Source of the DNA: Apostichopus japonicus
Lineage: Eukaryota > Echinodermata > Holothuroidea > Aspidochirotida > Stichopodidae
Direction: 5' to 3'
DNA length: 60,000 nt
NCBI RefSeq assembly: GCF_037975245.1
Contig: NC_092561.1
Location: forward strand, 9,981,001-10,041,000
Shown piece after piece: positions 48,257 through 59,680 of this stretch; position 1 is the first letter of the stretch, and every line of letters begins with the position of its first letter. Below the pieces are notes generated by a model that was given only the letters and a program-made list of their open reading frames with translations, ran no database searches and was not told the DNA's origin. The translations under genes and the position numbers were made by a program.

Positions 48257-48794
48257 CAAGGCATGCATACAATAGTTTATAAATGGCAAGCTGAAACATG
48301 TATTCATCATAGACAAGCTACCATGTGGGTTCAGATATTCTATTGTGACATACAGAGTTCAAACTATTTAGTAGAACAATACAGGCTATCTGTTCAATCT
48401 ATGTTGTATTGCTAAAGGGAATGGAAAGTTCGGTTGTGCACGGAGCCTATGTGACCTAGTGCACTAGATACTACAGAAAGTACTACTTGAAATCTCCTTA
48501 AAGTAACTGGTTGGCTTCCAAACCTGTAGTCCACTTTTATGAGATACACTCATGTAATATGTGAGCAATTTTCTTCATGAAGTCTATGATTTTTGGTTAC
48601 ATTCCCCTTCTCCCCCTCCCTGCCCCTCCTCAGCTCTCCCCTAGGTGCTACTAGCTGACTGTTAGCCTCAACAGTTTTATAACTTCAGCCCAGATTCTTA
48701 TATGTAAAGTAGGCTACAGTAGAGTAGTTATCTCTAGCAAAGTGTTGTTAATAGATCATCTTGTAAAGATACCTGTTGTGTTACTAATGCTGCA

Positions 48795-49625
48795 TGTTAG
48801 CCAGTTGGTGTTACAGCATATAAGATGGCAAAGTGAATATGTCTGATACCAATGCAACCACCCCGGTTGTCCAGCTATCCTGCCAGTAGGTGTTACAGCA
48901 TATTAGATGGCAAAGTAAATATGTCTGATACCAATGCAACCACCACAGCATGTCCACCTATCCTGCCAGTAGGTGTTATAGCATATTAGATGGCAAAGTA
49001 AATATGTCTGATACCAATGCAACCACCACAGCATGTCCACCTATCTTGCTAGTTGGTGTTACAGCATATTAGATGGCAAAGTGAATATGTCTGATACCAA
49101 TACAACCACCACAGCATGTCCACCTATCTTGCTAGTTGGTGTTACAGCATATTAGATGGCAAAGTGAATATGTCTGATACCAATACAACCACCACAGCAT
49201 GTCAACCTATCCTGCCAGTTGGTGTTACAGCATACTAGATGGCAAAGTGAATATGTCTGATACCAATGCAACCACCACAGCATGTCCACCTATCTTGCTA
49301 GTTGGTGTTACAGCATATTAGATGGCAAAGTGAATATGTCTGATACCAATACAACCACCACAGCATGTCCACCTATCCTGCCAGTTGGTGTTACAGCATA
49401 CTAGATGGCAAAGTGAATATGTCTGATACCAATACAACCACCACAGCATGTCAACCTATCCTGCCAGTTGGTGTTACAGCATACTAGATGGCAAAGTGAA
49501 TATGTCTGATACCAATGCAACCACCACAGCATGTCCACCTATCTTGCCAGTTGGTGTTACAGCATACTAGATGGCAAAGTGAATATGTCTGATACCAATG
49601 CAACCACCACAGCATGTCCAGTTTT
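48795..49625. repeat. 83-bp tandem array, about 10 units, in the CEP290 3' flank
   Basis: Units: ccagttggtgttacagcata, ttagatggcaaagtgaatat, gtctgataccaatgcaacca, ccacagcatgtccacctatc, ctg. Starts at 48801, 48883, 48966, 49049 and so on. Units differ at only a few positions. Confidence 0.95.
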
Positions 49626-50051
49626 CCTTTACTTTGATCTCTGTCCTTTTTCCTACTCGTGTGTATTAAACAAAAAAACGTACAAAGTTTTGTTTTTTGG
49701 CTGTTTAATGCATGATATCAAAATGCAGGGAATTTGACGGGAAAGTGTGTGGTGACATTATCTATGTTTGCCAGAAGTTGTCAAAAGTACTTTCCTGGAT
49801 GATTCTGATACTGCATAGTACTCCATTTAATTGAAGATAACTAAATAACTCAAGAGTGCACAACTTCTTTATGATTGGCCACAGTAAAATGCTTGTTAAA
49901 GTTTGGGCATGGGTGACCATTATCTGACTTACTAGCATATTAGGGCTCAATATTGATGACCTTTAAAGTGGAGGTGTGTTTTTCAATAATATTCACCTTT
50001 AAGAATTTCCACACATTTGTTTATCCACTGTGAGCTGTTCAGTAATTAATG

Positions 50052-50062
50052 AATAAAATAAA
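50052..50062 (+). terminator. Candidate CEP290 polyadenylation signals
   Basis: Overlapping AATAAA hexamers in gaataaaataaatg, followed within ~15-25 nt by a T/G-rich stretch (gtctttgatatgtatgt). A further aataaa lies near 50306. Confidence 0.4.
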
Positions 50063-50546
50063 TGTTATATGTCTTTGATATGTATGTAAGTTATCAACGG
50101 AGGATTGAGCTATTCTTTGTTACATACATGCTATGAAACCGATTCTTTCAAATAATGTTTATTCTGAAATATATGCATAAAGCTACTACAATGTGATTGT
50201 AAACTGTGTTGTTGAACTGATCAATGCTTTAAATTGCTAGATACCACTTAAAGTTGGTTTGCTTTGAAGCATCACTGTGAAGCCTTAAAAATGATCTTTG
50301 CTCTAAAATAAACTTGACATATTCGATGAAGTTCACAGGTCGGAAGAGTTTAAGTCCACCTTTAATACATGTTGATTATAGCTTCACAACTGAAGGGTCA
50401 AATTTTCAACAAAAGACATTTGTAATGTGTATGATAAAACACCTTGAAATTTCTTGTAATATTTGGTTTTTTGTGCAATTTACTTTATATATATGTAAAA
50501 AACAATTGTACAATACACAAATGATTAAAAGAACTGTGCAAGACTT

Positions 50547-50564
50547 TTTATTTTTTATTTTATT
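50547..50564 (-). terminator. Candidate polyadenylation signals for the minus-strand gene
   Basis: TTTATT occurs three times here (AATAAA on the minus strand). If used, the 51-bp satellite would be part of the zinc-finger gene's 3' UTR, and the two convergent genes would end ~500 bp apart. Confidence 0.3.
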
Positions 50565-51067
50565 TGTTCAACTCTTACTACACATTTTCTACAGAAATGA
50601 TATATAATATCTTGTACACGATGTTTTTTCCCCCCTTCAACTTTCAGCTTACCCAGTCATTATTTCACTGGCTCACTTCAGACTTTGGTACATTTCTGAG
50701 CTGCTGCAAAATCAATTCAGAATATGAAGAATATATTGTAACATTTTCCATAAATATATGAAAATGTCATCTCATCCATTCCATCCCTCTTTTATAACAC
50801 TGTTTAATTATTCCTATTTTTTTAATATTCTATTATTTTCAGGCTGTTTTAAAGATTTTTGTGACACTAAATGTTAAAATGTGTTGCACTATCCTTTAAC
50901 TTGCCTGTTATAAGACAATACCCTGTGAAATTAGTGGCTGGCTGTTACTTTAAATATAGAAAATTAGATTTACCTCCTCATTTACATTTGTACATACACA
51001 TATGCCAAAAGTCACGTGAGAACCCATTGGTGAAATACTCTCCCCCACTCCAGGAATGTGAGCTGTC

Positions 51068-52600
51068 ACACACAGACCCATAGGTGAAACTTCACAATCA
51101 GGAATGTGACGTCTCAGAATTCTCACATCAGTAATGTGAGATATGTCACAAAAACCCATTGGTGAACCAATTCTGACACCAGAAACGTGAGTTGTCCTAC
51201 ACAAACCCATTGGTGAACCAATTCTGACACCAGAAACGTGAGTTGTCACACACAAACCCATTAGTGAACCAAGTTTGACACAAGAAATGTGAGCTGTCTC
51301 ACACAAACCCATTGGTGAACCAATTCTGACACCAGAAACGTGAGTTGTCCTACACAAACCCATTGGTGAACCAATTCTGACACCAGAAACATGAGTTGTC
51401 CTACACAAACCCATTGGTGAACCAATTCTGACACCAGAAACATGAGTTGTCACACACAAACCCATTGGTGAACCAAGTTTGACACAAGAAATGTGAGTTG
51501 TCTCACACAAACCCATTGGTGAACCAATTCTGACACCAGAAACGTGAGTTGTCCTACACAAATCCATTGGTGAACCAATTCTGACACCAGAAACGTGAGT
51601 TGTCACACACAAACCCATTGGTGAACCAAGTTTGACACCAGAAATGTGAGTTGTCTGACACAAACCCATTGGTGAACCAATTCTGACACCAGAAACGTGA
51701 GTTGTCCTACACAAATCCATTGGTGAACCAATTCTGACACCAGAAACGTGAGTTGTCACACACAAACCCATTGGTGAACCAATTTTGACACCAGAAACGT
51801 GAGTAGTCCTACACAAATCCATTGGTGAACCAATTCTGACACCAGAAACTTGAGTTGTCACACACAAACCCATTGGTGAACCAAGTTTGACACCAGAAAT
51901 GTGAGTTGTCTCACACAAACCCATTGGTGAACCAATTCTGACACCAGAAACGTGAGTTGTCCTACACAAACCCATTGGTGAACCAATTCTGACACCAGAA
52001 ACGTGAGTTGTCCTACACAAACCCATTGGTGAACCAATTCTGACACCAGAAACATGAGTTGTCACACACAAACCCATTGGTGAACCAAGTTTGACACCAG
52101 AAATGTGAGTTGTCTGACACAAACCCATTGGTGAACCAATTCTGACACCAGAAACGTGAGTTGTCCTACACAAATCCATTGGTGAACCAATTCTGACACC
52201 AGAAATGTGAGTTGTCACACACAAACCCATTGGTGAACCAAGTTTGACACCAGAAATGTGAGTTGTCTGACACAAACCCATTGGTGAACCAATTCTGACA
52301 CCAGAAACGTGAGTTGTCCTACACAAATCCATTGGTGAACCAATTCTGACACCAGAAACGTGAGTTGTCACACACAAACCCATTGGTGAACCAATTCTGA
52401 CACCAGAAACGTGAGTTGTCACACACAAACCCATTGGTTGAACTGTATCTCACACCAGAGATGTGAGCTATCACACACAAATCCATTGGTGAAACTTGAT
52501 CTCACACCAGAGATGTGAGCTATCTCACACAAATCCATTGGTGACACTTGATCTCACACCAGGAATGTGATTTGTCACACACATACGAACATTTTTCCTC
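51068..52600 (-). repeat. 51-bp satellite with higher-order structure, open in one minus-strand frame
   Basis: About 25 regular units and several degenerate ones at the edges. On the minus strand each unit reads M-G/D-L-C-x-T-T-H-V/I-S-G-V-R/K-I/L-G-S-P with x = V, R, Q or E. The variants recur as blocks (V, R with D at position 2, Q; or V, R, R, E), so the array expanded by multi-unit blocks. The frame is open from 52434 to 50950 (494 codons). Degenerate upstream units at 52440-52600 contain stops. I treat it as a satellite; translation is unproven. Confidence 0.93.
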
Positions 52601-52801
52601 ACCAGGAATGTGTGAGTTATGTCACAAACATGCATTGGTATGGTCAACCTTTTCTTCACACCAGCTATGAAAGTTGGCAAAACAACTCAGAACCAGTACG
52701 GTGACAAACTTGCATTTGAGGAAACATCAGCTATTGGGGTACCAAAAATCCAAAATATCCCACACCTCGCTTCAGCAAACTGAAAGTAGCCCTTTTGCCT
52801 A

Positions 52802-53961
52802 TCATGAAACGTTTTCTCTCTCTTGAGAATTTGCCGTTCTTTTGATACAGGATTCTTGATGCCTTCTCTTGGCACTTGGATCTGAATATGCATTACCACA
52901 GTGTTCGCATTTGAAGGGTTTCACGCCAGTGTGTATCCTCTCGTGCTTTATCTTGTTACTTCGATCCGCAAACTCCTTTCGGCAGTACAAGCATTTGAAT
53001 GGCTTGTCACCTGTGTGTGTTCTCTCATGTAACTGCTGGGACCTCGCCCTATGAAAGTTCTTGTTACAAAAACGACACATGAATGACTTGGTGCTACGGT
53101 GAAATTTAAAGAGCTCTGAAACAGGAGTGTGAGGTGTTTGATTTATAGAGGAAGTATCGTCCTTCGTAACATGCTTCTTGCTTGCTCTAACAGTATGCGA
53201 GTCTTTCACCCTGGACGATTTGTAACTGACTGGGATCATCGGTGAGGAAGTGGATGGTACAAGTTGCAATGAGCCATGATCTCTACATATTGCATCATAG
53301 GTCCACTGACTAGAGGTCGTCGGATAGGCTCCAGAGAGGTCACGTTCTAGACCCATCTCAGCAGGTACTGATACCAGTGAATCAGCTTGGACGCTGCCGT
53401 CGGGGTGTCGTCGTACGATCATTGTTACTGTATTCTCTGTCATATCGTCCTGATACCGCCTAGAACTTGCAGCTGATTGGTGTAAACCATGGTAAGACGA
53501 TGAAAGTCTGTCCTCTCCGAGAGGAGTGTCGACCGGTTCGTGGAAGCTTGCACTGTTCACTTCGACGGCAGGCTCCCTTTGGGTACTTTGATTAAGACCA
53601 CTGCTAGACCATCTTTTAGCTTTTCTTCCTGTGAGACTTCCTCGCATATGGTTGTCTATCAGCTGGAACGAACCACCAGATTTACCTTGGAACTGGCGAA
53701 GGCCATCATCGGTGGGAGTACCTGAAAGCCGTTGGTTGTTATCACTACTTTGTCGATTGGTGCTATGGTTAGATGATTGCATGCCGGGGTGTGCAGTCTT
53801 GATAATTGATAATTCCATGGCACGTGTACTTTTGGAGAGGGTCATTTTGGACAGAAGCTGTTGGTCCCTGCCATTGTGTTGAACAGCCATGGGGAGAACA
53901 TTGTTAGGTGGCTGGTGGTGGTGGCTTGCAGTAGACTCTGGGTTTTGGAGAGAAGTCAGAC
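52802..53961 (-). CDS. Zinc-finger gene, last exon
   Basis: Acceptor tttatctcctcag. Starts LTSLQNPESTASHHHQPPNN, ends SQERENVS. Fingers span about 53084-52835. The ATG at 53890 is internal because the frame stays open to the acceptor and joins the preceding exon in phase 1. Confidence 0.93.
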
Positions 53962-56900
53962 CTGAGGAGATAAAACATAAAGAGACAATAGTGTGCTAAG
54001 CAAACATACATTTATTGTTAGTAGTTGCCCATGAGGTATGATCAGTTCCCATATTTATAATGTTATTCTCAGCCGTCAGTGTGTAAGTTTTCGCAAAATC
54101 TATCATTTCATATTTGATCATAACTCCTGACCTTTGTAGGGTGTCATTCCTGTTTCTCGACTATCTTGAGATTGCTCTGCGGTATCAGTCACATCGGCCA
54201 TTTCACCCATTTCTGCTTTGATCACAATGTCTTCTGTCCAAGAAGAAAACGACAACTGTTAGTCATAAAACAGTTACATTCAGACATGCATGTTCAGCGA
54301 TGAGCCCACGCTGGGCGGCCCGGCCCAGCACTAAAAATTTACCGCCCAGCACTGTCTTAAACATCGTGAATCCCGCCCAGCACTATTTTCATCTAAAATC
54401 CCGACATTCCTAACAATATATTCAACATAAATTGGGCCTAGCCTAATAAATGTCAAAATCATACAGACTATTAATGCATCAGTTACGCATGCAAGAAACA
54501 TTACTTACAGCTCTCAATCGGTCCCTTGTAAAATCTCTTTGAAAACAAACTAACAACTTTTACCAGGTACGTAATATATTTCACTTAAAAAAATGTTTTA
54601 AATGTAAATTGTTAGCAAAACTAGTACTTGTGTATGTGCTTAAAAAGCTACACAAGTGCCAGCATTTGGCATCTGAGCACCTTAAAAATATCACGCCCTC
54701 CCATTAGACCCCTCCCCCAGGATGGCGATCAGTATACCCGGCACTCATGAAATCCTGGGCACATCCCTGCATGTTGCTGACCTCTGTAAGAGGACTGGGT
54801 GATTGGAAGAATCAAGGAGAAAATGAAATTCTGTTGATAGCTTGTGTAGCAAAGAGTTTAACAGACACAGCCATTGTTTTGCAAACACAAACAATGGCGC
54901 TGATGATACTGGAGAAACTTGATCTTCAGACTGTGTTTTCAAACAATAAAGATAATTACAAAACTGAATTGTATACATATCTGTAATGTAACATTTAACA
55001 CTTTGCGAATACGTAGGCATTCAAAAGTGTATTGTCATTCAATAACTGGAAGCATCATGACTCATCAATTAAAGTGGTATGACTATCCTAGCAGTCTAAA
55101 CCACACTGTCACACCATTAGGTTAGTTCCTCAGATGCAATGCAAAAGTCAATAGGCACGAATTAGATTTCGATGGCCTCAAATAGCATCTTTACAGTGCA
55201 ATGCAAATCTGTTGTCAAGGACAACTGGTGTTGAATGTCATCCAAGGAATCTCTGTTATTCTTCAAAAGTTAGAAGGAAGTTTGAATTTATAAAAACAAT
55301 AGATTAAATCCAGCGAATAATTTGGTGTTAAAATCTTATGTAGCAGTTTTGAAGGTTCTGAAGTTGTTGTCTTATAAACTAATATGGTTCCTGTGTGCAC
55401 AAACACTGCTATACATCTTTAGACTTGTAAAATTGAATTAAATTGACCCACTTTGCATAGTATTTTGCTATGCGATACTGCATAAATTATTCCCTGGATT
55501 ATCATTAATGATAAGGCCTGCACTAATGAGGGAGTAAATGTCATCAACAATGAAGCTGTGAAGGATCACTTTTAGAAATGTAGCATAATTTAAAGTAGAG
55601 TATCCTTAAAAACCAGAATAGCTAGAGAAACATTACCAACACTTGAATATTTCTCTTTTCTTCCACTTTTGACCCATCAAGACTAAAGTTCTGCCTAATA
55701 AAGTTATCCTTTAATGTCACTGGCCAAATTTTCAACTTAGCAACCATGTCAGCTGTGAATCAATGACATACACAACTGCTTATGTTAATGTAATAATTTG
55801 ACTGACCAATGAGAATCAGAATTTTCTGCACAGCAGCAGCTGTTATGACAGTTTACTTGCAACTGTTCTGATTATACTTGGGCCAACCCAAGTCTGAAAT
55901 GGTTGCCATTTCAGAATCAGCCTACAGCTGTAAGAAGAGAAAGTGATAGATCCGACCAATCCCATTTCTTGACATCCAGATGGACTTTTTAGTCAGTTTA
56001 ACACATACATACATACATATTAAACACTTATATAGCGTTGCTACATCGAGATCGTAGCTCTTTCACAACTTAGCCTTGGTCATTGGTAACTTGTCACACC
56101 TACACACCCAAGTGTACACAATTCAATCAATCTCACCTGGGGCACCACAGAGCACCACAACCACATGTCCCCCAGGGGACTTCCCACAGGGTGATGCCAC
56201 AAACCGGCGCACGCAACTATATTTACAAGTTACCTCGCAAGTCTCCATTTATACACCTGGGTGAAGAGAGGCAATGGAGATAAGTGCCTTGCCCAAGGAC
56301 ACAACGCAATGATCTGGCCAGGGCTCGAACTTGTAATCCTTAGATCACCAGTCCACTGCCTTAACCACTTGACCACAACGCTCTCTCTTAATGTCACAGG
56401 CTGCAGGCTAGGAAGAACGTTACGTTACAAACTAATGCCTTCTTCGTCCATTGTGATATCTCCTACATGTTTTCTCCTGCTCTCATTGCTCAGATCACTG
56501 AGACCAATAAGAAGTCAACAATTTAAATGATAATACTGCTTCTCACCTTGCTCTGACACAGTCTCACAAACATCAAGATCTTCCTCAAATTCCTCTTCGA
56601 TTCCCACATCATAATTGACAGATTCTGTAAATTCAGCATCTGCAATGGACAAGTACAAAGATACCCTTATGGGCTTATTGCACTACACCCTACCTATCAA
56701 GCTTACAGAGAGAGAAGAAAGAAAGGAATTCAAATCCAGAGAAAAGGAGTTACGAGGCAGATGTGTGTAACTGTCGCAACCATTCCTGCTACGGGACCGC
56801 CATTTAACGTCCCCATCCGACGGACGAGAGGGTACCTCAGAATCTGACCCTTTTCTCAAATACCGAGGGAGGTAAAGGCACCCGATCCATAATCACTGCA

Positions 56901-58852
56901 GTACAGCTATGATGAGCACAGTAATTTTGCAGCCATTGTTTATAATACTGTACCATAGGACAGTGAACGACCTATTAAACCCATGACAAAAGGATGACCT
57001 GAGTTAAACACTAAGTGATGCTCTGTCATAGATTAACAACAAACAGAAAAATAACAGTGTAAGTTATGCTTTTACGATATTCATCTTTAGGAAATGTGCC
57101 GCTTTAAGGCTGAATGAAGAAACAGAAACTATGTATAGTCATTTGAGTAAAACAAACCATTATTCAATTTGATTGCTTTCCAAATCATAAATTATAGCAT
57201 CTGCATGACTGATGCCTTTGAAATCGGTCATGGAAACATCAGAAATGGAAATGATGCACACATCTTCAGACAAGCTGAGCCAAGCTCAAATGATATCATT
57301 GTGCTCCCATGAGCTATTTTATGAAGAGACAAATATAAATTGGACCAAATACTGATATAAGATATAATCTCATATGAATACATTTTGCAACTCTGGAGTC
57401 ATTTCATGTGACAATGCATTAAATTGTAAATCAATCTTGCCAACAGTACACGTTCATTCATACTTGTTAATAATTCTCGAATCTGATTGGCCCCTTGATG
57501 TCAGCTGACCGTGCATTAACCAATGGATAATGCACAATAAACTCACCAGCGGATTAATATCAGTTGCACCGGAAAAATAAGCAAAGTATCTTGGCAAGCT
57601 AAATCCTGATCGCAGCTAGATGCCTGAGGTAAGTCAAACTACCAAACAAAATCAACAAACCCCTTTCTGAGAAAGCAAACTCTCCGTTTGATTGAAGTAT
57701 ACTAACCATACGATTCGAGCAACTAATCAATTGAAATATCATAGAAACATCATTACAGGACTTGCTCTAGACTAGTGATGCCTACATGATAAAGTATGAA
57801 AGTGAATACTGTTTCATTCTTTACTGTACCTTGTACATTATCAGAGTAATAAAGCATCCGAGGTGTTTTAACAGTATACCCTGTGATGTAGACTGTACCT
57901 GGAATGAAACAGAAAAGAAAAAAGCATCCTATTATGCTGATAGTAGTATGTTGAATAACGCCAAGAAATCATAACGGTTTGCAAAGTGTAAGCCATTAAT
58001 TAAAGGACTGTAGATATCTGTACTTCATCATAATATTATGCTTCCTGTAAGATTCATTCATGGGACGTGTGCTGTGTGAACTCTATGTTGAAATTTTGTT
58101 CTTATTGTGCACAAGAGACAATTTATTAGCAACCCCTCATAGTGACAATATTAAACATGTGCAGCTCAAATACATATTCTACAACAAGTGACTGTAGGCT
58201 AGGTACAACTACTCTCAATGTAGATCTAGGCTAAGTTCTAATGTGTGTTAAGAAAAATATTTTAGAATTTTAAATTTTAAATTAGATTTGAAACGTGTTG
58301 TCAAATTAATGAGAAAAATTAACAGTACAAAATCTGTTTAAGGACATTTGACAACAAGAGAAGATTTTACTTGAGAGGTACTTGCATTGTTGAAAATTTA
58401 TCATTCTAAATGTATGGTAGAATTAGGCTAAGTTCTAATGTGTATTTAGAAAAATGTTAGAACTTTCAGATTTGAAAAAAGTCTCAGTTCAAGGAAATTT
58501 GATCACAAGAGAAGTTTTTACGAGAGAAAAATGACAGTCTTGGTGCTGTCAAGCATATACAAACAAAATTATTCTATTCCTAGCAATATTTAAATTTAAC
58601 ATGGAAATAAACACTTTTTTTGCAAGTTTCAGCCATGAGTGATTTTTTTTAGCCTAATCTCAGAGAAAGTTACTACTCTGTGAAACATTTTAGTCAACTT
58701 ACTTGACCCTTGAACTTTGAAGGTGACCTTTTCATCTGGCATAAGCTTGAGGTCAAGGCATTGCTGAAAGAGCACTCCGTGTACAAGGGTGCACAGTAAT
58801 TGTTCAGCTTCCTCGGTTGCAAGTACGACCTGTGAGTACGACTTATTGTCAA
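52802..58852 (-). CDS. C2H2 zinc-finger protein, at least four coding exons, start uncertain
   Basis: Exons 58852-58703, 56639-56547, 54233-54132 and 53961-52802 join with phase-1 introns throughout into about 501 residues. Exon one here gives DNKSYSQVVLATEEAEQLLC to MPDEKVTFKVQGS, a leucine-rich N-terminal module I cannot name. Exon two is acidic (VGIEEEFEEDLDVCETVSEQ). Exon three has DIVIKAEMGE, with IKAE fitting a SUMO-attachment site. The last exon is serine-rich and ends in three fingers: C..C/H...H twice with TG.KPF linkers, then CEHCGNAYSDPSAKRRHQESC, a C2HC type. A nuclear DNA-binding regulator is likely; its targets are unknown. No frame breaks. Ends at TGA 52804-52802. Confidence 0.88.
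54132..54233 (-). CDS. Zinc-finger gene, internal exon with IKAE motif
   Basis: Acceptor ttcttcttggacag, donor AAAG|gtcagg. Encodes DIVIKAEMGEMADVTDTAEQ to ETGMTPYK. Enters and leaves in phase 1. Confidence 0.85.
54295..54769. mobile_element. hAT-like MITE, family 2, copy 2
   Basis: Left end CAGCGATGAGCCCACGCTGG, right end CTGGGCACATCCCTG; direct repeat GCATGTT at 54288-54294 and 54769-54775. Interior matches 23679-24092 with an additional ~60 bp near 54530-54600. It sits ~60 bp upstream, in transcript order, of the exon at 54132-54233. Confidence 0.9.
54776..56009 (-). other. Zinc-finger gene intron, part
   Basis: A/T-rich sequence; no exon, SINE or transposon end recognised. Confidence 0.55.
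56010..56385 (-). mobile_element. tRNA-derived SINE (families A/B), minus orientation
   Basis: Tail cacttatatagcgttgctac, body gtcattggtaacttgtcaca, ccacatgtcccccaggggac and tacacctgggtgaagagagg, head complement gggctcgaacttgtaatcct and cttaaccacttgaccaca. Same body as 30668-30965, here with its tRNA-like head. Confidence 0.83.
56547..56639 (-). CDS. Zinc-finger gene, acidic exon
   Basis: Acceptor cttgtccattgcag, donor CAAG|gtgaga. Encodes AEFTESVNYDVGIEEEFEED to TVSEQ. Enters and leaves in phase 1. Confidence 0.87.
56755..56910 (-). mobile_element. SINE family C fragment, minus orientation
   Basis: Complement of the 28650-28810 body: shared words (minus strand) ctgcagtgat, cggtatttgagaaa, gtccgtcggat and gttaaatggcggtcc. 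Confidence 0.75.
56911..58702 (-). other. Zinc-finger gene intron, part
   Basis: No exon recognised on the minus strand. Two closely related stretches share 'aggctaagttctaatgtgt' (near 58228 and 58423), a local duplication. On the plus strand ATGCCTGAG|gtaagt at 57619 imitates a start codon plus donor but has no support. Confidence 0.5.
58703..58852 (-). CDS. Zinc-finger gene, N-terminal module exon
   Basis: Acceptor ttttttttttgcag, donor TCAA|gtaagt. Encodes DNKSYSQVVLATEEAEQLLC to KVTFKVQGS. Enters and leaves in phase 1, so at least one more coding exon lies upstream. Confidence 0.85.
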
Positions 58853-59349
58853 CTGCAAAAAAAAAAAACAGAAAATAAAAAATGGAATTAAAAGAATATA
58901 TACATCCTACTGTGTATACATGTACACTTGTGTCATGATGGGTGACAATATACCATCACTGAACATTTTTCTCTTAAGCTTCACACAGAAAGTCAAACAT
59001 GCAAAGGTAAATGTCCTAAAATATTTAACAGTTCTTGGCTCAGCATAAACAGGATATTTTGTTGGCTATAATTCATAGTTTAACAATATTGCTGGAAATT
59101 TGTCCAACCCCAGTAACTTTGTGGAGTTAAAAAAAAAAAAAGAGGACATTGGTGATTGTCTAGGAATGCATCTGAGTGACGTCAATGATTGGATGAAAAC
59201 AATACTGATGAAATAGTAAATGCAGACAAGTTAAGATATCATTTATGATGACCGAGCAAACATTTCAAAGGTACAGTATCCGATTTGAAGGATAAAATGA
59301 TAACAGTACTTATGATGGAAAAATGAACCTTTTGAAGTACATCTCTCAC

Positions 59350-59389
59350 AGTGACGGCACAGACAACCTTGCTGGAATAAGGACGGCAT
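59350..59389 (-). CDS. Candidate first coding exon of the zinc-finger gene
   Basis: ATG at 59389, preceded two codons earlier by an in-frame TAG, encodes MPSLFQQGCLCRH and leaves in phase 1 at a donor gtgaga. That phase joins the 58852 exon correctly (T+TT = Phe). Forty bases and one donor are weak evidence; the true start may lie beyond base 60000. Confidence 0.28.
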
Positions 59390-59680
59390 TATCTAGTAAA
59401 CTTAAATTACTAAAAAAATACAAACAACCACATTTAGAATGAGGAACATGATATTGAAAAGGGGTTTTCAATAACGAGTGTAGAAGAGTTTTGTTGCTCC
59501 TCCATGTTAGTGCCCCATTGTCTGCCAATGGACTTTCACTTCAATGAAATAGTAATATCCACTTTCCTGAATTCAGAGAGTGTCGTACTGTAGGTCTTGG
59601 CCAACTCGTTTTATACAAGATCTCATGGAAAGTTGCGAGTTAATCCAAACAGATCAACTCTACAATAGCATTTGGTACAA

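Larger units (their letters stand above)
48257..50080 (+). other. CEP290: Probable CEP290 3' UTR
   Basis: From the stop codon to two overlapping AATAAA hexamers near 50052. No open frame of note; 48795-49625 is a tandem array. The 3' end is inferred only from the hexamers; earlier polyadenylation cannot be excluded. Confidence 0.45.
49626..51067. other. Region between the two convergent genes
   Basis: A/T-rich sequence with candidate polyadenylation signals on both strands and no recognisable gene, SINE or transposon ends. Confidence 0.55.

Noticed and set aside
48795-49625. CRISPR-like array
   Set aside because: Direct head-to-tail repeat without unique spacers, in animal DNA; an ordinary minisatellite. 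The same holds for the other arrays.
53540-53882. + strand frames opposite the zinc-finger exon
   Set aside because: Shadows of the minus-strand coding exon, which has splice sites, phase and zinc-finger motifs.
54747-54986. 79-codon + strand frame
   Set aside because: Begins in the end of a hAT-like MITE and continues into A/T-rich intron; no motif.
57619-57633. Start codon followed by donor (ATGCCTGAG|gtaagt) with CCAAT-like boxes upstream on the + strand
   Set aside because: No downstream + strand exon found to pair with it; too short to trust.
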